A model generated the notes under the pieces. That model was not told the DNA's origin and made no database searches. It worked only from the letters and a program-made list of their open reading frames with translations. The position numbers were made by a program, and so were the translations under genes. A stretch of DNA of 64,000 nucleotides. Source: Thalassia testudinum (lineage: Eukaryota; Streptophyta; Magnoliopsida; Alismatales; Hydrocharitaceae). Every line of letters begins with the position of its first letter. Position 1 is the stretch's first letter. The stretch spans positions 19,714,001 through 19,778,000 of the forward strand of contig JAZHRO010000019.1 in assembly GCA_037157565.1 (NCBI GenBank). Direction: 5' to 3'. Positions 48,030 through 58,382 of this stretch are shown here, in pieces.

Positions 48030-51000
48030 TCAAGGGGAAAGGAGGATATAAGATGCCTCAGCCAAATCAGTAGAAGTTACATCAATGAACGGCTTGAGTC
48101 TTTGACCATTCACGATGAAAGGTTCAGAATCGTGGCTGAGTGGACTGATTTCGATTGCTCCATTTCCAAAAACCTGTCGGACCAAATATGGTCCGACCCA
48201 CTTAGATCTCAGTTTTCCTGGGAAGAGTTTGAGTCGGGCATCAAAGAGTAGGACCTTTTGACCAGGATGAAAGATCTTTCTTGAGATGTGTTTGTCGTGG
48301 AAGGCTTTAACCCGCTCCTTGTAGATTTGCGAGTTCTCGTACGCGTCTATGCGCAATTCATCGATCTCGCTGATTTGGAGTTTTCTGTGGGTCCCAGCCT
48401 TAGAAAGATCTAGATTACAGTTCCGTACTGCCCAATAGGCTTTATGCTCCAGTTCGACGGGAAGGTGGCATGCCTTTCCGTACACCAGTCTAAAGGGAGA
48501 CATGCCTAATTGGGTCTTGTGGGCGGTCCTATAGGCCCACAATGCTTCCGGAAGTCGGGACGACCAGTCCTTCCTGTCAGGTCGAACAGTGACCTGCAGG
48601 ATTTTCTTGATCTCCCGATTCGACAGCTCAGCTAGACCATTAGTTTGGGGGTGGTAAGGAGTAGAAATTCGGTGAGACACCCCATATTTGGTCATCAGTG
48701 ACCTAAACTGAGCATTTGTGAAATGGGTCCCCCCATCAGAGATTATTGCACGAGGAATCCCGAACCTTGAGAAAATGTGTTGATGAATGAATTTGAGAAC
48801 GATTTTGTGATCACAGGTTCGGGTCGGTATGGCTTCGATCCATTTGGACACGTAGTCCACAGCCAACAGAATGTATTCGAAACCATCCGAAACAGGAAAG
48901 GGGCCCATAAAATCAATCCCCCAAACATCAAAGATTTCGCATACTAGAATCGGTTGCATAGGCATCATGTCGCGATGGCTCATGTTGCCCAAAGTCTGGC
49001 AACGACTGCATGCCTTGCAATGACTGTATGCGTCTTTGAACAGTGTGGGCCAGTAAAAGCCGCACTGGAGGACTTTTGATGCGGTTTTATGCCCGGCAAA
49101 ATGGCCACCGCATGCCTGGTCATGGCAGAAAGAGAGGATATTGTTGACTTCCCCTTCCGGGACACATCTCCGGATGATCTGATCGGCACCTATGCGGAAG
49201 AGGTACAGGTCCTCCCAAATGTAATACTTGGCATCGGAGCGTAATTTGTCTTTCTTGGCCTTCGGCCAATCGGACGGGGCCTGATGAGATGCCAAGTAAT
49301 TTACAATATTAGCAAACCATGGGAGGCTAGTACCAATAGTCAGCAGGTGCTCATCGGGAAAATGCTCAGTGATGGGTCCGGAAGGGTCTATCATTTCAAA
49401 AGGCAGACGGGACAAGTGATCAGCTACCACGTTTTGTTTTCCCGCTTTATCGCGAATCTCGAGGTCAAACTCTTGCAACAGCAAGATCCATCGGATCAAT
49501 CGAGGCTTCGCGTCCTTCTTTGCAAGGAGATGCCTCACAGCCGTGTGATCCGAGTATATGATGACATGGGAACCCAGAAGGTACGATCTGAACTTCTCTA
49601 GGGCAAATACTACAGCTAGCAGCTCTTTCTCAGTAACTGTATAGTTACGCTGAGCCTCATCGAGTGTTTTGCTGGCGTAGTAAATGACCACAGGTTTCTT
49701 GTCATTTTTCTGCCCCAAAACTGCTCCTACAGCGAAGTCGGATGCATCACACATGATCTCAAAGGGTTGAGACCAATCAGGGGACTGTAGGATCGGGGCT
49801 TGGGTGACTCGGTCACGCAGGATTTCAAATGCTTGAGTGCATTCCTTGGAGATTTCGAAGGGAACATCCTTGGAGAGAAGAGTGGTCAGGGGGCGTGCGA
49901 TTTTTGAAAAATCAGGGATAAATCGTCGATAAAAACCGACATGCCCTAAAAAGGATCGGATGTCCCTGATCGAGCTAGGCATAGGAAGGTGAGAAATCAG
50001 ATTAACCTTAGCTCGATCCACTTGGATACCTTTCTCCGAAATTGAGTGTCCCAGGACAATTCCCTCAGGCACCATGAAATGGCTCTTTTCCCAGGAAAGA
50101 ACCAAATTCACGTCGATGCACCGCCTGAGTATCTGGACCAAGTGTTGGAGGCAATCGTCGAATGATGCTCCGAAAACTGAAAAGTCATCCATGAAGACTT
50201 CCAGATAATCACCTACCATATCTGAGAATATGGCAAGCATGCATCGCTGAAAAGTAGCGGGTGCATTGCAAAGACCGAAAGGCATTCTTCGGAAAGCGTA
50301 TGTTCCGAAGGGGCAGGTGAATGTGGTCTTTTCTTGGTCCTCAGGATGGATTGCCACCTGGTTATAACCGGAGTACCCGTCAAGAAAGCAGAAGAACCTA
50401 TTTCCCGCTAGTTTTTCGAGAATTTGATCAATGAAGGGTAGTGGGAAATGATCCTTCTTCGTGGAGGAATTGAGTCGACGGTAATCTATACAGACTCTCC
50501 ACGAGTTGGCTAATCGGGTAGGAATGATTTCTCCGGTCTCAGTCGTTATAGTGGTGAGTCCTGCCTTCTTAGGCACGACCTGAATTGGGCTCACCCAACG
50601 ACTATCGGAGATCGGGTAGATGATCCCGGCATCTAACCACTTGATGATCTCCTTTTTCACGACCTCCTGCAGATTGGGGTTTAAGCGTCTCTGCATTTCA
50701 CGAGAAGGTCGTGTGCCCTCTTCTGAATAGATATGATGAGTACAATAAGAGGGACTTATTCCAGTCAAATCATCGAGGGTCCATCCGATGGCTCTGCGAT
50801 GTTGCTGGAGGACAACAATCAGACGGGATTCCTGTTCAGGATTGAGGTTGGAATTGATGATCACAGGAAGGGTCTGATTAGAACCCAAAAAGATGTATTT
50901 CAAATGAGCAGGAAGGGGTTTCAGTTCGAGGATGGGGTTTTCAGCAGCAGCGGGTGGTTCAGTATAGATGTGAGGTTCAAGGGTGGGAGTTACTGGGTTG

Positions 51001-53729
51001 TTCACATCCGGATTGGACTCCTCTGTTTGCGGGTCAAGATCCTTCTGTGGTTGATGAGGCATACTCAAGTCATTCTGGAGGTGTGATTCATCAACCAAAG
51101 TCTTGATGTCACAAATTTGCTCGATGACGCCGCAATTAATTCCTTGTTGGGCCTTAAATATATCAATTTTCAGTGTTTGATCTCCAAACTTAAGCTCTAT
51201 TTGGCCCTCCTCACAACTGATGTTGGCTCTAGCAGTAGCCAAGAAAGGTCTCCCTAGAATGATTGGTGTATCCCTAGGGTTCTCAGGTGCATCCATGTCT
51301 AAGACTATAAAGTCCACTGGAAAATAGAAATCCCGCACTCTCACGATAACATCCTCGAGAATCCCTTTTGGTGACTTTATAGATCGATCTGCTAATTGTA
51401 ATGTCACCTCGGTTGGTTTCAGCTCAGATTCTTCCAGATGGTCAAGTAAGGATGTGGGTATCAGATTTATAGATGCACCTAAGTCTAACAATGCTCTATC
51501 AAATTGGGTACCACCTATCTTACAGGAGATCAGGGGAGTTCCAGGATCTTTTGCCTTGGGTGGGAGTCTACTAAGGATTACAGAGCTGGCTTGCTCTGAC
51601 AGAACAATTGGGCTCCCACCCTTGGTTCGCGGCTTACGCTGGGGTGTACATATATTCTTTAGAAATCGTGCGTAAGCTGGTACGTGGCGGATTGCATCCA
51701 TTAAGGGGATGTTTATGTGGACCTGCTCAAAGAGCTTGACCAGGTCCTCCTCAGGGGCCACGGGTTTGGTGGTCTTCTTTCCCTTGGTCAGGGCCTCGGG
51801 AAACGGGATCTTGGTTGGTTCCTCTAGGATAGGTCCAGGTTGTGGGTCTGGAACAGCGGTACCTTGGATAACTATCCTAGGGTCATGATTATCAGGCTGG
51901 GAGTGGTTTGGATAATGCGGGTCCTGAGTTGTCTTACCACTACGTGTTGTTACAGAATTTAATCCGGCCTGATTTTGGTTTGGGTTTGGTAGGAGGGGTG
52001 GTTGCTGCTGAAATCCCGCACGCGAAGTTGAGGCTTCCATCTCGTCTGGAGATGGGGCAGTAGGGGCCTGATAAATCCATTGAGCGTGGCCTAAATTTGG
52101 ATTCATAACGCGCTTCTGGGTTGGCACGTTATTTGGGTTAGGTAGGGGTTGGGAAGGGAGTGTGCCTGGCTGGCGAGAATTTGCCAACTGGGCCAGTTGA
52201 GTTTTAACTTCAGTAAGCTCGTCCTTGTGCTGTTTTTGAATGGCCGCATTCGATTTTTGAATGTCAGCCAGAGTCTGAAGGATTAAGGACATTTGATCTT
52301 GATTTGGCCCTGATGGATAAGTAGGGTTGGGCCGAGGCTGAGGCGGCTGGTAGTGATGAGAGGGCTGTGGGCGGGACTGAAAAGGTGGTCTTTGGGTTTG
52401 GGGATTTCCCGCCCACTGAAAATTGGGATGGTTTCGCCATCCAGGGTTGTAAGTGTTGGAGAATGGGTCGTTCTGGATGGCATTGAGGTCCTCACAGGTC
52501 TGAGGAACCTCCTGAGAATCAGGGAAAGGGGGAATGGAGTTCCCCCGGCTGGTGAAGAAAGGATCGGATGATCTTCCAGTCCAAGAATCAGATGGGGATG
52601 GATATGGATCCATCCCAGGGGAGGATCGGTGGAGGATGTTTTGCACAGTCTCCTGTGTGGAAGGAGGTTGTGCAAAGGAGTTACGCGCAGAGGTGGCTCG
52701 CTGCAAGTGCTGAGTCAGCTCATCCACCTTCTTTTCAATAATTGAGACCTTGTCCAATCGACTGGCCATTAACTCCAGGTCGACTGATGCGGACAGGTCC
52801 TGCGTCTCATGTGCTCCCTTAAGATTCGTCGCTGCGCGGGTATTCGTCCTGTCGAATACTCCCATGGAGTCATTGTTGATGGAGTTCTCGCACATGTTTT
52901 CGAGAATCTCCCATACGGTGTCTTCATGTTGACCCATGATGTTTCCTCCGCAGGTTGCATTGACGAAAAGGCGGATGTCCTCACGGAGTCCCTGGTAAAA
53001 AGATTGGACTTGTTCCCATTTAGGAACTCCGTGATGGGGGCACTTCCTTATGAGATCCTGAAAACGATCCCATGCCTCATGGAGAGGTTCTCCTGATTGT
53101 TGAGTGAAGTGTGTAATCTGATGGCGCAAGGCGTTGGTCCGACCAACGGGAAAGAACTTTTTCAAAAACTCGGATTGAAGTTCTTCCCAAGTGTTGATCG
53201 GCCGGGTCTGAGTTTGATACCAATGGGCGGCCTTGTCCATAAGAGAAAAGGAGAACATCTTCATGAGAAGAATATCCCGATTTTGCACATCTGATCCAAA
53301 AGTGTGGGCCAGATGCTTTAGCTGTTTGATGTGCTGGAAGGGATCTTCAGAATTAAGCCCATGGAATTTAGGTATAGCGTGAATCATGTTGGGCTTTAGT
53401 TCGGAATCAGGTCCTCCAATCGGGATTCTAACTCGAGGCTCAATGGCCACCGCAGCAGGATTGTAGTGGTCCCGCATCATAGGACGCTGTGGTGGGTGCA
53501 CGAAGTTTTGGAAGAGGTCATTGAGTCGCTGGAGCTGGTGTTCCAGATTATTTTCTTCCTCAACTGGCTGAGCCATGATGGGGGAAGAAGAAGAACTTGG
53601 TTCTGAATCAGAAGAGAGAATAATGTGAGGGTGTTGCTGCACAAACACGGGCGTCGAGGCTTGGCCTTGACGAGAGCGAATTTCTAATGGAGGTCTTAAG
53701 GGTGGTCTTAGAGACCTCCTTCCGTACAT
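48030..53729 (-). CDS. gag-pol: Athila Gag-Pol polyprotein (1899 aa, intact)
   Basis: This single open frame encodes all proteins for particle formation, reverse transcription and integration. The Gag core is at about 115-275. The [11 protein letters not shown] motif at 427-437 is typical of Athila/Tat Gags, and no CCHC zinc knuckle is seen. The aspartic protease has LLDLGAS (active Asp 749). Reverse transcriptase spans about 1010-1200, with Asp1117 in FLDGYSGY and the FMDD box at 1179-1182. RNase H has Asp1328, Glu1369, Asp1394 and Asp1437. Integrase has a zinc region His1536/His1543/Cys1574/Cys1577 and catalytic Asp1606, Asp1665 and Glu1701 (35 residues between the last two). A basic C-terminal domain follows to 1899, and there is no chromodomain. 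No stop or frameshift interrupts the frame. The Met at 53729 is the first in the frame; the second in-frame Met at residue 52 (MAQPVEEE) is an alternative start. Expression would come from the LTR promoter, with gag and pol in one frame. Confidence 0.95.
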   Translation of the reverse strand: MYGRRSLRPPLRPPLEIRSRQGQASTPVFVQQHPHIILSSDSEPSSSSSPIMAQPVEEENNLEHQLQRLNDLFQNFVHPPQRPMMRDHYNPAAVAIEPRVRIPIGGPDSELKPNMIHAIPKFHGLNSEDPFQHIKQLKHLAHTFGSDVQNRDILLMKMFSFSLMDKAAHWYQTQTRPINTWEELQSEFLKKFFPVGRTNALRHQITHFTQQSGEPLHEAWDRFQDLIRKCPHHGVPKWEQVQSFYQGLREDIRLFVNATCGGNIMGQHEDTVWEILENMCENSINNDSMGVFDRTNTRAATNLKGAHETQDLSASVDLELMASRLDKVSIIEKKVDELTQHLQRATSARNSFAQPPSTQETVQNILHRSSPGMDPYPSPSDSWTGRSSDPFFTSRGNSIPPFPDSQEVPQTCEDLNAIQNDPFSNTYNPGWRNHPNFQWAGNPQTQRPPFQSRPQPSHHYQPPQPRPNPTYPSGPNQDQMSLILQTLADIQKSNAAIQKQHKDELTEVKTQLAQLANSRQPGTLPSQPLPNPNNVPTQKRVMNPNLGHAQWIYQAPTAPSPDEMEASTSRAGFQQQPPLLPNPNQNQAGLNSVTTRSGKTTQDPHYPNHSQPDNHDPRIVIQGTAVPDPQPGPILEEPTKIPFPEALTKGKKTTKPVAPEEDLVKLFEQVHINIPLMDAIRHVPAYARFLKNICTPQRKPRTKGGSPIVLSEQASSVILSRLPPKAKDPGTPLISCKIGGTQFDRALLDLGASINLIPTSLLDHLEESELKPTEVTLQLADRSIKSPKGILEDVIVRVRDFYFPVDFIVLDMDAPENPRDTPIILGRPFLATARANISCEEGQIELKFGDQTLKIDIFKAQQGINCGVIEQICDIKTLVDESHLQNDLSMPHQPQKDLDPQTEESNPDVNNPVTPTLEPHIYTEPPAAAENPILELKPLPAHLKYIFLGSNQTLPVIINSNLNPEQESRLIVVLQQHRRAIGWTLDDLTGISPSYCTHHIYSEEGTRPSREMQRRLNPNLQEVVKKEIIKWLDAGIIYPISDSRWVSPIQVVPKKAGLTTITTETGEIIPTRLANSWRVCIDYRRLNSSTKKDHFPLPFIDQILEKLAGNRFFCFLDGYSGYNQVAIHPEDQEKTTFTCPFGTYAFRRMPFGLCNAPATFQRCMLAIFSDMVGDYLEVFMDDFSVFGASFDDCLQHLVQILRRCIDVNLVLSWEKSHFMVPEGIVLGHSISEKGIQVDRAKVNLISHLPMPSSIRDIRSFLGHVGFYRRFIPDFSKIARPLTTLLSKDVPFEISKECTQAFEILRDRVTQAPILQSPDWSQPFEIMCDASDFAVGAVLGQKNDKKPVVIYYASKTLDEAQRNYTVTEKELLAVVFALEKFRSYLLGSHVIIYSDHTAVRHLLAKKDAKPRLIRWILLLQEFDLEIRDKAGKQNVVADHLSRLPFEMIDPSGPITEHFPDEHLLTIGTSLPWFANIVNYLASHQAPSDWPKAKKDKLRSDAKYYIWEDLYLFRIGADQIIRRCVPEGEVNNILSFCHDQACGGHFAGHKTASKVLQCGFYWPTLFKDAYSHCKACSRCQTLGNMSHRDMMPMQPILVCEIFDVWGIDFMGPFPVSDGFEYILLAVDYVSKWIEAIPTRTCDHKIVLKFIHQHIFSRFGIPRAIISDGGTHFTNAQFRSLMTKYGVSHRISTPYHPQTNGLAELSNREIKKILQVTVRPDRKDWSSRLPEALWAYRTAHKTQLGMSPFRLVYGKACHLPVELEHKAYWAVRNCNLDLSKAGTHRKLQISEIDELRIDAYENSQIYKERVKAFHDKHISRKIFHPGQKVLLFDARLKLFPGKLRSKWVGPYLVRQVFGNGAIEISPLSHDSEPFIVNGQRLKPFIDVTSTDLAEASYILLSP

Positions 53730-54634
53730 GCACAGTTGGGAGAGGTAAGTTTAGAAGGTGCTGGACCCAATCAAGACACCCAAAAATGTGTTGGGTGACT
53801 ATAGAGGTGCGGGGCAGATGGACCCCTTGATCAGAAAGATCGTCCACCTGAGAATTACCTGGGCAGCCAGAGAGGGAGAGTCCCGCGAAGACCCCTACAC
53901 GGTAGAGCGTCCCCACGGGTTACAGGGTTTCCCCCACCCGACCTCTCTTGTCACTGCGGTTCCAGGTAGACCAGAATGGGGATCTTGACCTCTTAAGTCT
54001 ACCAATTTTAAGATCAGGGTGCTTAAGGTTTCACTTGAACTTTAGTCTTTTTAAGTGCAAAGAGTGACCTAATTTAAGGTTGGTTAACCCAAAGGGGTCA
54101 ACTTTACCTCTTGTTTTCTTTGAGAGCTTTTTGGGTCCTGTCTTTTAGGGTTCAAGTGTTTAGAGAGAGCCAATTGTTTAGGATTTTTCTTGTTAATTAT
54201 TTTCAATCAATGGCTTGGGCACACCTCTTTTGGATTTCCTCTTTTCTTGATTAAGGGGTGTGTCTCTACTGAAATCCTAATGTTTGACCTTATGTTGGCT
54301 CTACTTGGTCCATTTAACTCTTTGTTGGGCAATTAGGGCTCAAGCAAGAATGTGTTAGCCCTTAAATACCCTTAATAGTGTGCAGGAGTGATGAGTTGAA
54401 AACATGCAACTTTTTATGGTTACTACGTATGGAAGACAGGTTAGCCCTATATTGCTTGTTCTTTTCTTTTCTTCTTCTTTAGAGTGTAGGGGTTAATAGT
54501 GAGAGAAAAGATTTACCTGTCTTCGGAGTGGTTGTGTGGTTGCTTGTCTTCTTGAGTTCCTGTAGCTGCACAAAAGAGAGGAGATTATCAGAACTTAAAA
54601 AATTTGGCTTGTTTACCTCTAGAATAGCCGTTGC
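53730..54634 (-). other. Athila untranslated leader
   Basis: About 0.9 kb between primer site and gag. There is no supported gene. A 102-codon minus frame at 53608-53916 overlaps the gag start in another frame and is not taken as coding. Confidence 0.6.
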
Positions 54635-54652
54635 TCCCCGGCAGCGGCGCCA
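54635..54652 (-). promoter_or_regulatory. Athila primer-binding site (tRNA-Asp)
   Basis: On the minus strand TGGCGCCGCTGCCGGGGA lies 4 nt from the LTR at 54657. It has one difference from the NA site (GCT for GTT). Confidence 0.92.
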
Positions 54653-54656
54653 AAAA

Positions 54657-54824
54657 TGAAGACGTCGGTTTTGCCGGGTTTGTTATAACGTTGTAGTAAA
54701 GCCGGTTATTACCAACATTTCAAATATAAATTTTTTTTTTTTACTCGGAAAATGAAAGAGTTCCCGAGGTCGAACTCAGGGAGCAAGTCGTATTCTAGAG
54801 ATATACAAGTTCTATTACAAAAAT

Positions 54825-54858
<34 letters not shown>

Positions 54859-57325
54859 AAATTTGGCTTCTTCTTCTTCTCTTCTTTCTTCCTCTTTGGC
54901 TTTTGTTCTTCCTTGTTTTCTTTCTTTCTTTTTCGTCTTCTTCTTCTTCTGCTTTCTTCAGATCTTCCCCTCGTGCTCTTCTTCTTCTGTCTTCTGTTTT
55001 CTTCAGCTCTTCTTCTTCTGTCTTCTGTTCTTCCTTGTTTTCTTTCTTTTTCTTCAGATCTTCTTCTTCTTTGTCTTTACCTGTCTTCAGTACGTCGCCT
55101 GATAACCCGCGGATGCTACAGTGCCGCTTCAGTTCTTCTTCTTCCGCAGTCCTTCACCTGTGCCTGCACGCTCAAGAGTTCAGCATCAGAGGGCAAAAAC
55201 CTACTCTACCCCCCTCCCCCGCGTTTCTCTTTCTCTCTGAAATCACTCTTCGGAAGCTCTCCCAGAGCGCAACCGGGTAATCGGGTTCGAGTCAGGCCCG
55301 GGTCCAGGCCCACCGGCGTGCGTGGTGGGCGAGGAGTGCAGGACAGTCTAATCGGGTCGGGCCAGGTCCGCGGAGCGTGGTCACGGACGAGGCCGGGTCG
55401 GGTCGGGTGAGAGGGACCTCACCCCGTGGTCAGGAGGCAGACAGCATAAGGCACTTTTTGCCTTTATGCGTCCGCGCGCCTGCGAGAGGTTCCGAGGTGG
55501 GACTAAATGTCCCACCCCAATTGAGCGCGCGTCGCGGATGGAGCAGTGGGCGATCGTGGCTTCCCGCTCGGCCTTCGCCCCGTCTGTGAACCAGGGACGT
55601 TTCGCGGAGAGTCCCTGCGCAACCTGGGAGTCAACCCTGGGCGAAGGCGTGCCTGCACCTGCAGGTGAAGCAGCTCTGCCTGCGCAGTAATGGCGACGGC
55701 GGGCGAGTCACCTGGTCACAGAAGAACGGCCTCTCGGCCAAATCAGACAGGCGGGGGACCTTCGCCGTGGCACGGCGAAGGTGGTCAGGGGGTTTGCAGG
55801 GGGCGAGATGGAGCTAACAGGTCGTCCTAGGTCAAACTGTGAGCGAGGAAGTGGGTGTGTTCGGTGGATCTGCAGAGGGTGTTTGGTGGGAAGTGGAGGG
55901 GCGGAGGAGGATCAGGGTGAGGAGGCGGAGGTTCTGCGGTGGTCGGCGAGCCGTGTGGGTCGCTGAGGTGATGGGAGCGGCTCGCCGGAGGGTGGTCGGA
56001 GGCGGAGAGGATGAGGGTGAACAGGAGCGGTCGAGGGTTTAATTGACTAAATTGAAAGCGGGGAAAGAAAGAGGAGAAGAAAGGGAGTAGGTCTAACTTA
56101 CTTGCAGGGACGAAGGGGGAGGAACAGGGCGACAGTCGTATCGACTGTCGCCGGAGAAGACGATGCTCAGGGAGAGGGGCGGCGGCGAGCAGAGGGCTAG
56201 AGAGGCGCCAGCTGGGTGCGGCGTGGCGCGGGAAGAACAGGGGAGGAAGTCTCTGCTGCTGGTATTGCGGCAGAGCGAAGAGGTGGAGGGGGAGGAAGTC
56301 GCCGGAGCTGGTGAGCGTCTGCCGGAGGAGGAAGAGAAGAAAGCTGGGGGTTTTCTCCGTCAGATCCAGGCTGCCCTCGTCGGTGGAGCGGCGGGGGGTA
56401 TTTATAGGGATGAAGCAGGGAGGAAGGCGGAGGGAGACGACGTGTCTCCCTCGCCGGAGAGTGGTCGGAACATGAACCCATACCGTCCGTGCGTTCGCAC
56501 GGCCGGTATGGTGGCTTACAATGACCAGGGGGGTGCTCCTGCGACGGCTGACGACGCAGGGCACCCCCGGTATACATGCCAGGTCCTCCACCTCACCCTG
56601 CGCGGCGCCATGCTCCGCGCAAGGTCGCCGGAGCATGGTGCTGGCAGGGTTTTGCAGGAGGGACCTGATTGCAAAGAACGAAGGAGAGTTAGGGGCCAAA
56701 ATGCGAGGGTTCAAAAGTTGAGGGCCAAAGAGTAAATATATGAGGACCAAAGTGTAAAGTCGGTCAAGGAGGTTTCTTCTTAGGCTCAAGTTTTTATACA
56801 TGACTAATTAGGACCTAAGGAATCTGATGGTGAATTTTATTTTCATCTTAAACCTTGTTCGACCGGTCAATTTGCGCAAAAACCCAAATTAAGTTATTAA
56901 TTGGGCATGGTTCTCAATGTAGGTCAAAATGGGTTCTAAAGGCCAAATTGAAGGTTCTAAACCCTAGAGATTATTTTTCTATGAATTTTAGAGGGTTTAT
57001 TCTATTTTTACTTTGCCTCGAACCTTGTGAATTGAAGTGGGTTGTTTTAGGGTTACAGATTTAGTCTCTTGGAGTTGCTGTAGCCCTTGCTAGATCATTT
57101 CATCCCACTTTTATTCTTATTAAGCTGTTTTGACCTATGTTTGGGCCCTGAATTACCCTGTATGCAGATTATACTGGTAAAATTGCACTTTTACCCCTTA
57201 TGACTTGTTTTCTTCTCAAACTCAGAATTCTCTGAGTTACGCCTTTCCTTGAGATATGTAGGAGCTTTTATCCTTTGTATTGGGTCAAAATGAGCTAGTT
57301 ATGGCTCATGATGAGGTTCTCATCA
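54657..57325 (-). repeat. Athila 5' LTR
   Basis: Colinear with 43788-46460. Differences seen: T/C in GCACGC(T/C)TAAG-like context near 55172, G/A near 55289, T/G near 55799, A/G near 57176, and a missing CTTT near 55045. The TATA box is at 56406-56399 (minus), so transcription should start about 56370. Only this copy drives the element. Confidence 0.95.
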
Positions 57326-57330
57326 CGCGC

Positions 57331-57785
57331 TAACCGTTGCGCCACGCCCGCGCTTTGTCGCGGCGACCGCGGACGAGCGCGTGGATCTCGGCCGTTTGAT
57401 CGAAGATCAACGGCCGAGATTCGTTCTTGGCTGGCTTGAGGGCGAGAGAGCGGCGGGGGCAGGGCGACGTGGCACGTTCTGGGCCGTTGATCTCCAGATC
57501 AACGGTTATGATTTCTTGGGCCCATTGTGGGAGCTCCGGATGTCGGATTTGGCTGATCTTGAGTCCGTTGGACTCCGTTCGTCGTCCTGAATCCATCCGT
57601 GCGGTCCGATTGCTCATCTGAGGCCTGCTTTGACAAATACTTTACACAAATGGACATTAATAAGGTTTATAAGCAATCTTGGTACTTGATGCATGCAACG
57701 CTCCTATTCTACTTTATGTAGTGCCTTTTATTCTAAAGATGGGCCATATTCAACCTAATTACTACCCCCTTGCGTGGTGTTATCA
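57331..57785 (-). repeat. NA 5' LTR, distal (U3) fragment
   Basis: It starts TAACCGTTGCGCC directly after the second CGCGC copy (57326-57330) and matches 38189-38643 to the terminal GTGTTATCA. It is followed by the NA target copy AGAGA (57786-57790). Confidence 0.92.
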
Positions 57786-58025
57786 AGAGATTAGGGTGAG
57801 CAAAATAAGGAGTCCTAGACAAATCTATTTCAACCCGATTACAACACTTGTTAACATATGTTTTCTAATTATATGATAATAGGTTGTTCAATCAAAAATT
57901 TGTTTATGACATTGATAAGTAAATTTCTTTTTAAAATCATTAGATCGAGAATGTGTCAAGGTAAAGTGCATCGTATTCCATTTTTTAAGAATAGTATTGT
58001 TTATTATGCTTGTACTATTCAAAAG

Positions 58026-58382
58026 ATATGTTGATGCCCAACAAAAAAAAATCAAAACCAGCTATACATGAGGCTAACTTCTTGATAATTGACTAAATAA
58101 TACTTCATTTTTCCTAATATATATGTATAATCTGATCTTACTTTTCGCTAATTAACATTTCGTAGAACATAGCAGACAAATTTGTACATAGGATTGACAG
58201 AGATCATATCTCTATGCAAATCTTTTCATTTAAAAAAATGGTTTTATAAACGTGCCAGACTTTGTCCATCATTTCTATGTGTCAGAATTTATTTCGAGCC
58301 ACTATATAATCTCATTTTGACACCCCAAAAACACATCCACCACAAAATTGTGGAGGTTTCTTATTTTTCCTAAAAGGTGGGC
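58026..58382. repeat. Tandem macrosatellite unit 4, start only
   Basis: 357 bp of the unit from ATATGTTGATGCCC to GGTGGGC, then interrupted by T2. The rest is beyond the window. Confidence 0.85.

Larger units (their letters stand above)
43788..57325 (-). mobile_element. Athila-lineage Ty3/gypsy retrotransposon, complete and very young
   Basis: A 13,538-bp element has LTRs at 43788-46460 (2673 bp) and 54657-57325 (2669 bp) and target duplication CGCGC (43783-43787 and 57326-57330). I find four substitutions and one 4-bp length change (a CTTT repeat) between the LTRs. Primer site, polypurine tract and a single uninterrupted gag-pol frame are present. There is no env-like ORF between pol and the 3' LTR. 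All features expected of an autonomous copy are visible; activity itself is not shown by sequence. Confidence 0.95.
37243..57785 (-). mobile_element. NA: non-autonomous Athila-like element, split by Athila
   Basis: Its LTRs are 37243-38643 (1401 bp) and 42841-43787 plus 57331-57785 (1402 bp). The target duplication AGAGA lies at 37238-37242 and 57786-57790. Internal DNA is only about 4.2 kb: tRNA-Asp primer site, leader, two ORF segments with no pol domains, a hairpin/G-run module and a polypurine tract. In the first 550 bp the two LTRs differ at 19 positions (about 3.5%), so NA is much older than the Athila copy inside it. Lacking pol, NA must have moved with proteins made elsewhere. Confidence 0.9.
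30840..58025. repeat. Tandem macrosatellite unit 3, interrupted by D and NA
   Basis: Unit DNA occupies 30840-33891, 36135-37242 and 57786-58025. Subtracting D and NA, each with one target copy, leaves 4390 bp. The segment after NA (AGAGATTAGGGTGAGC…) continues the unit exactly as unit 2 does at 15258, which fixes both ends of NA. Confidence 0.85.

Noticed and set aside
11109..58025. The 4.39-kb units as LTRs or a tandemly recombined retroelement
   Set aside because: No primer site, polypurine tract or gag-pol trace in the unit, and the units are directly adjacent with no internal region.
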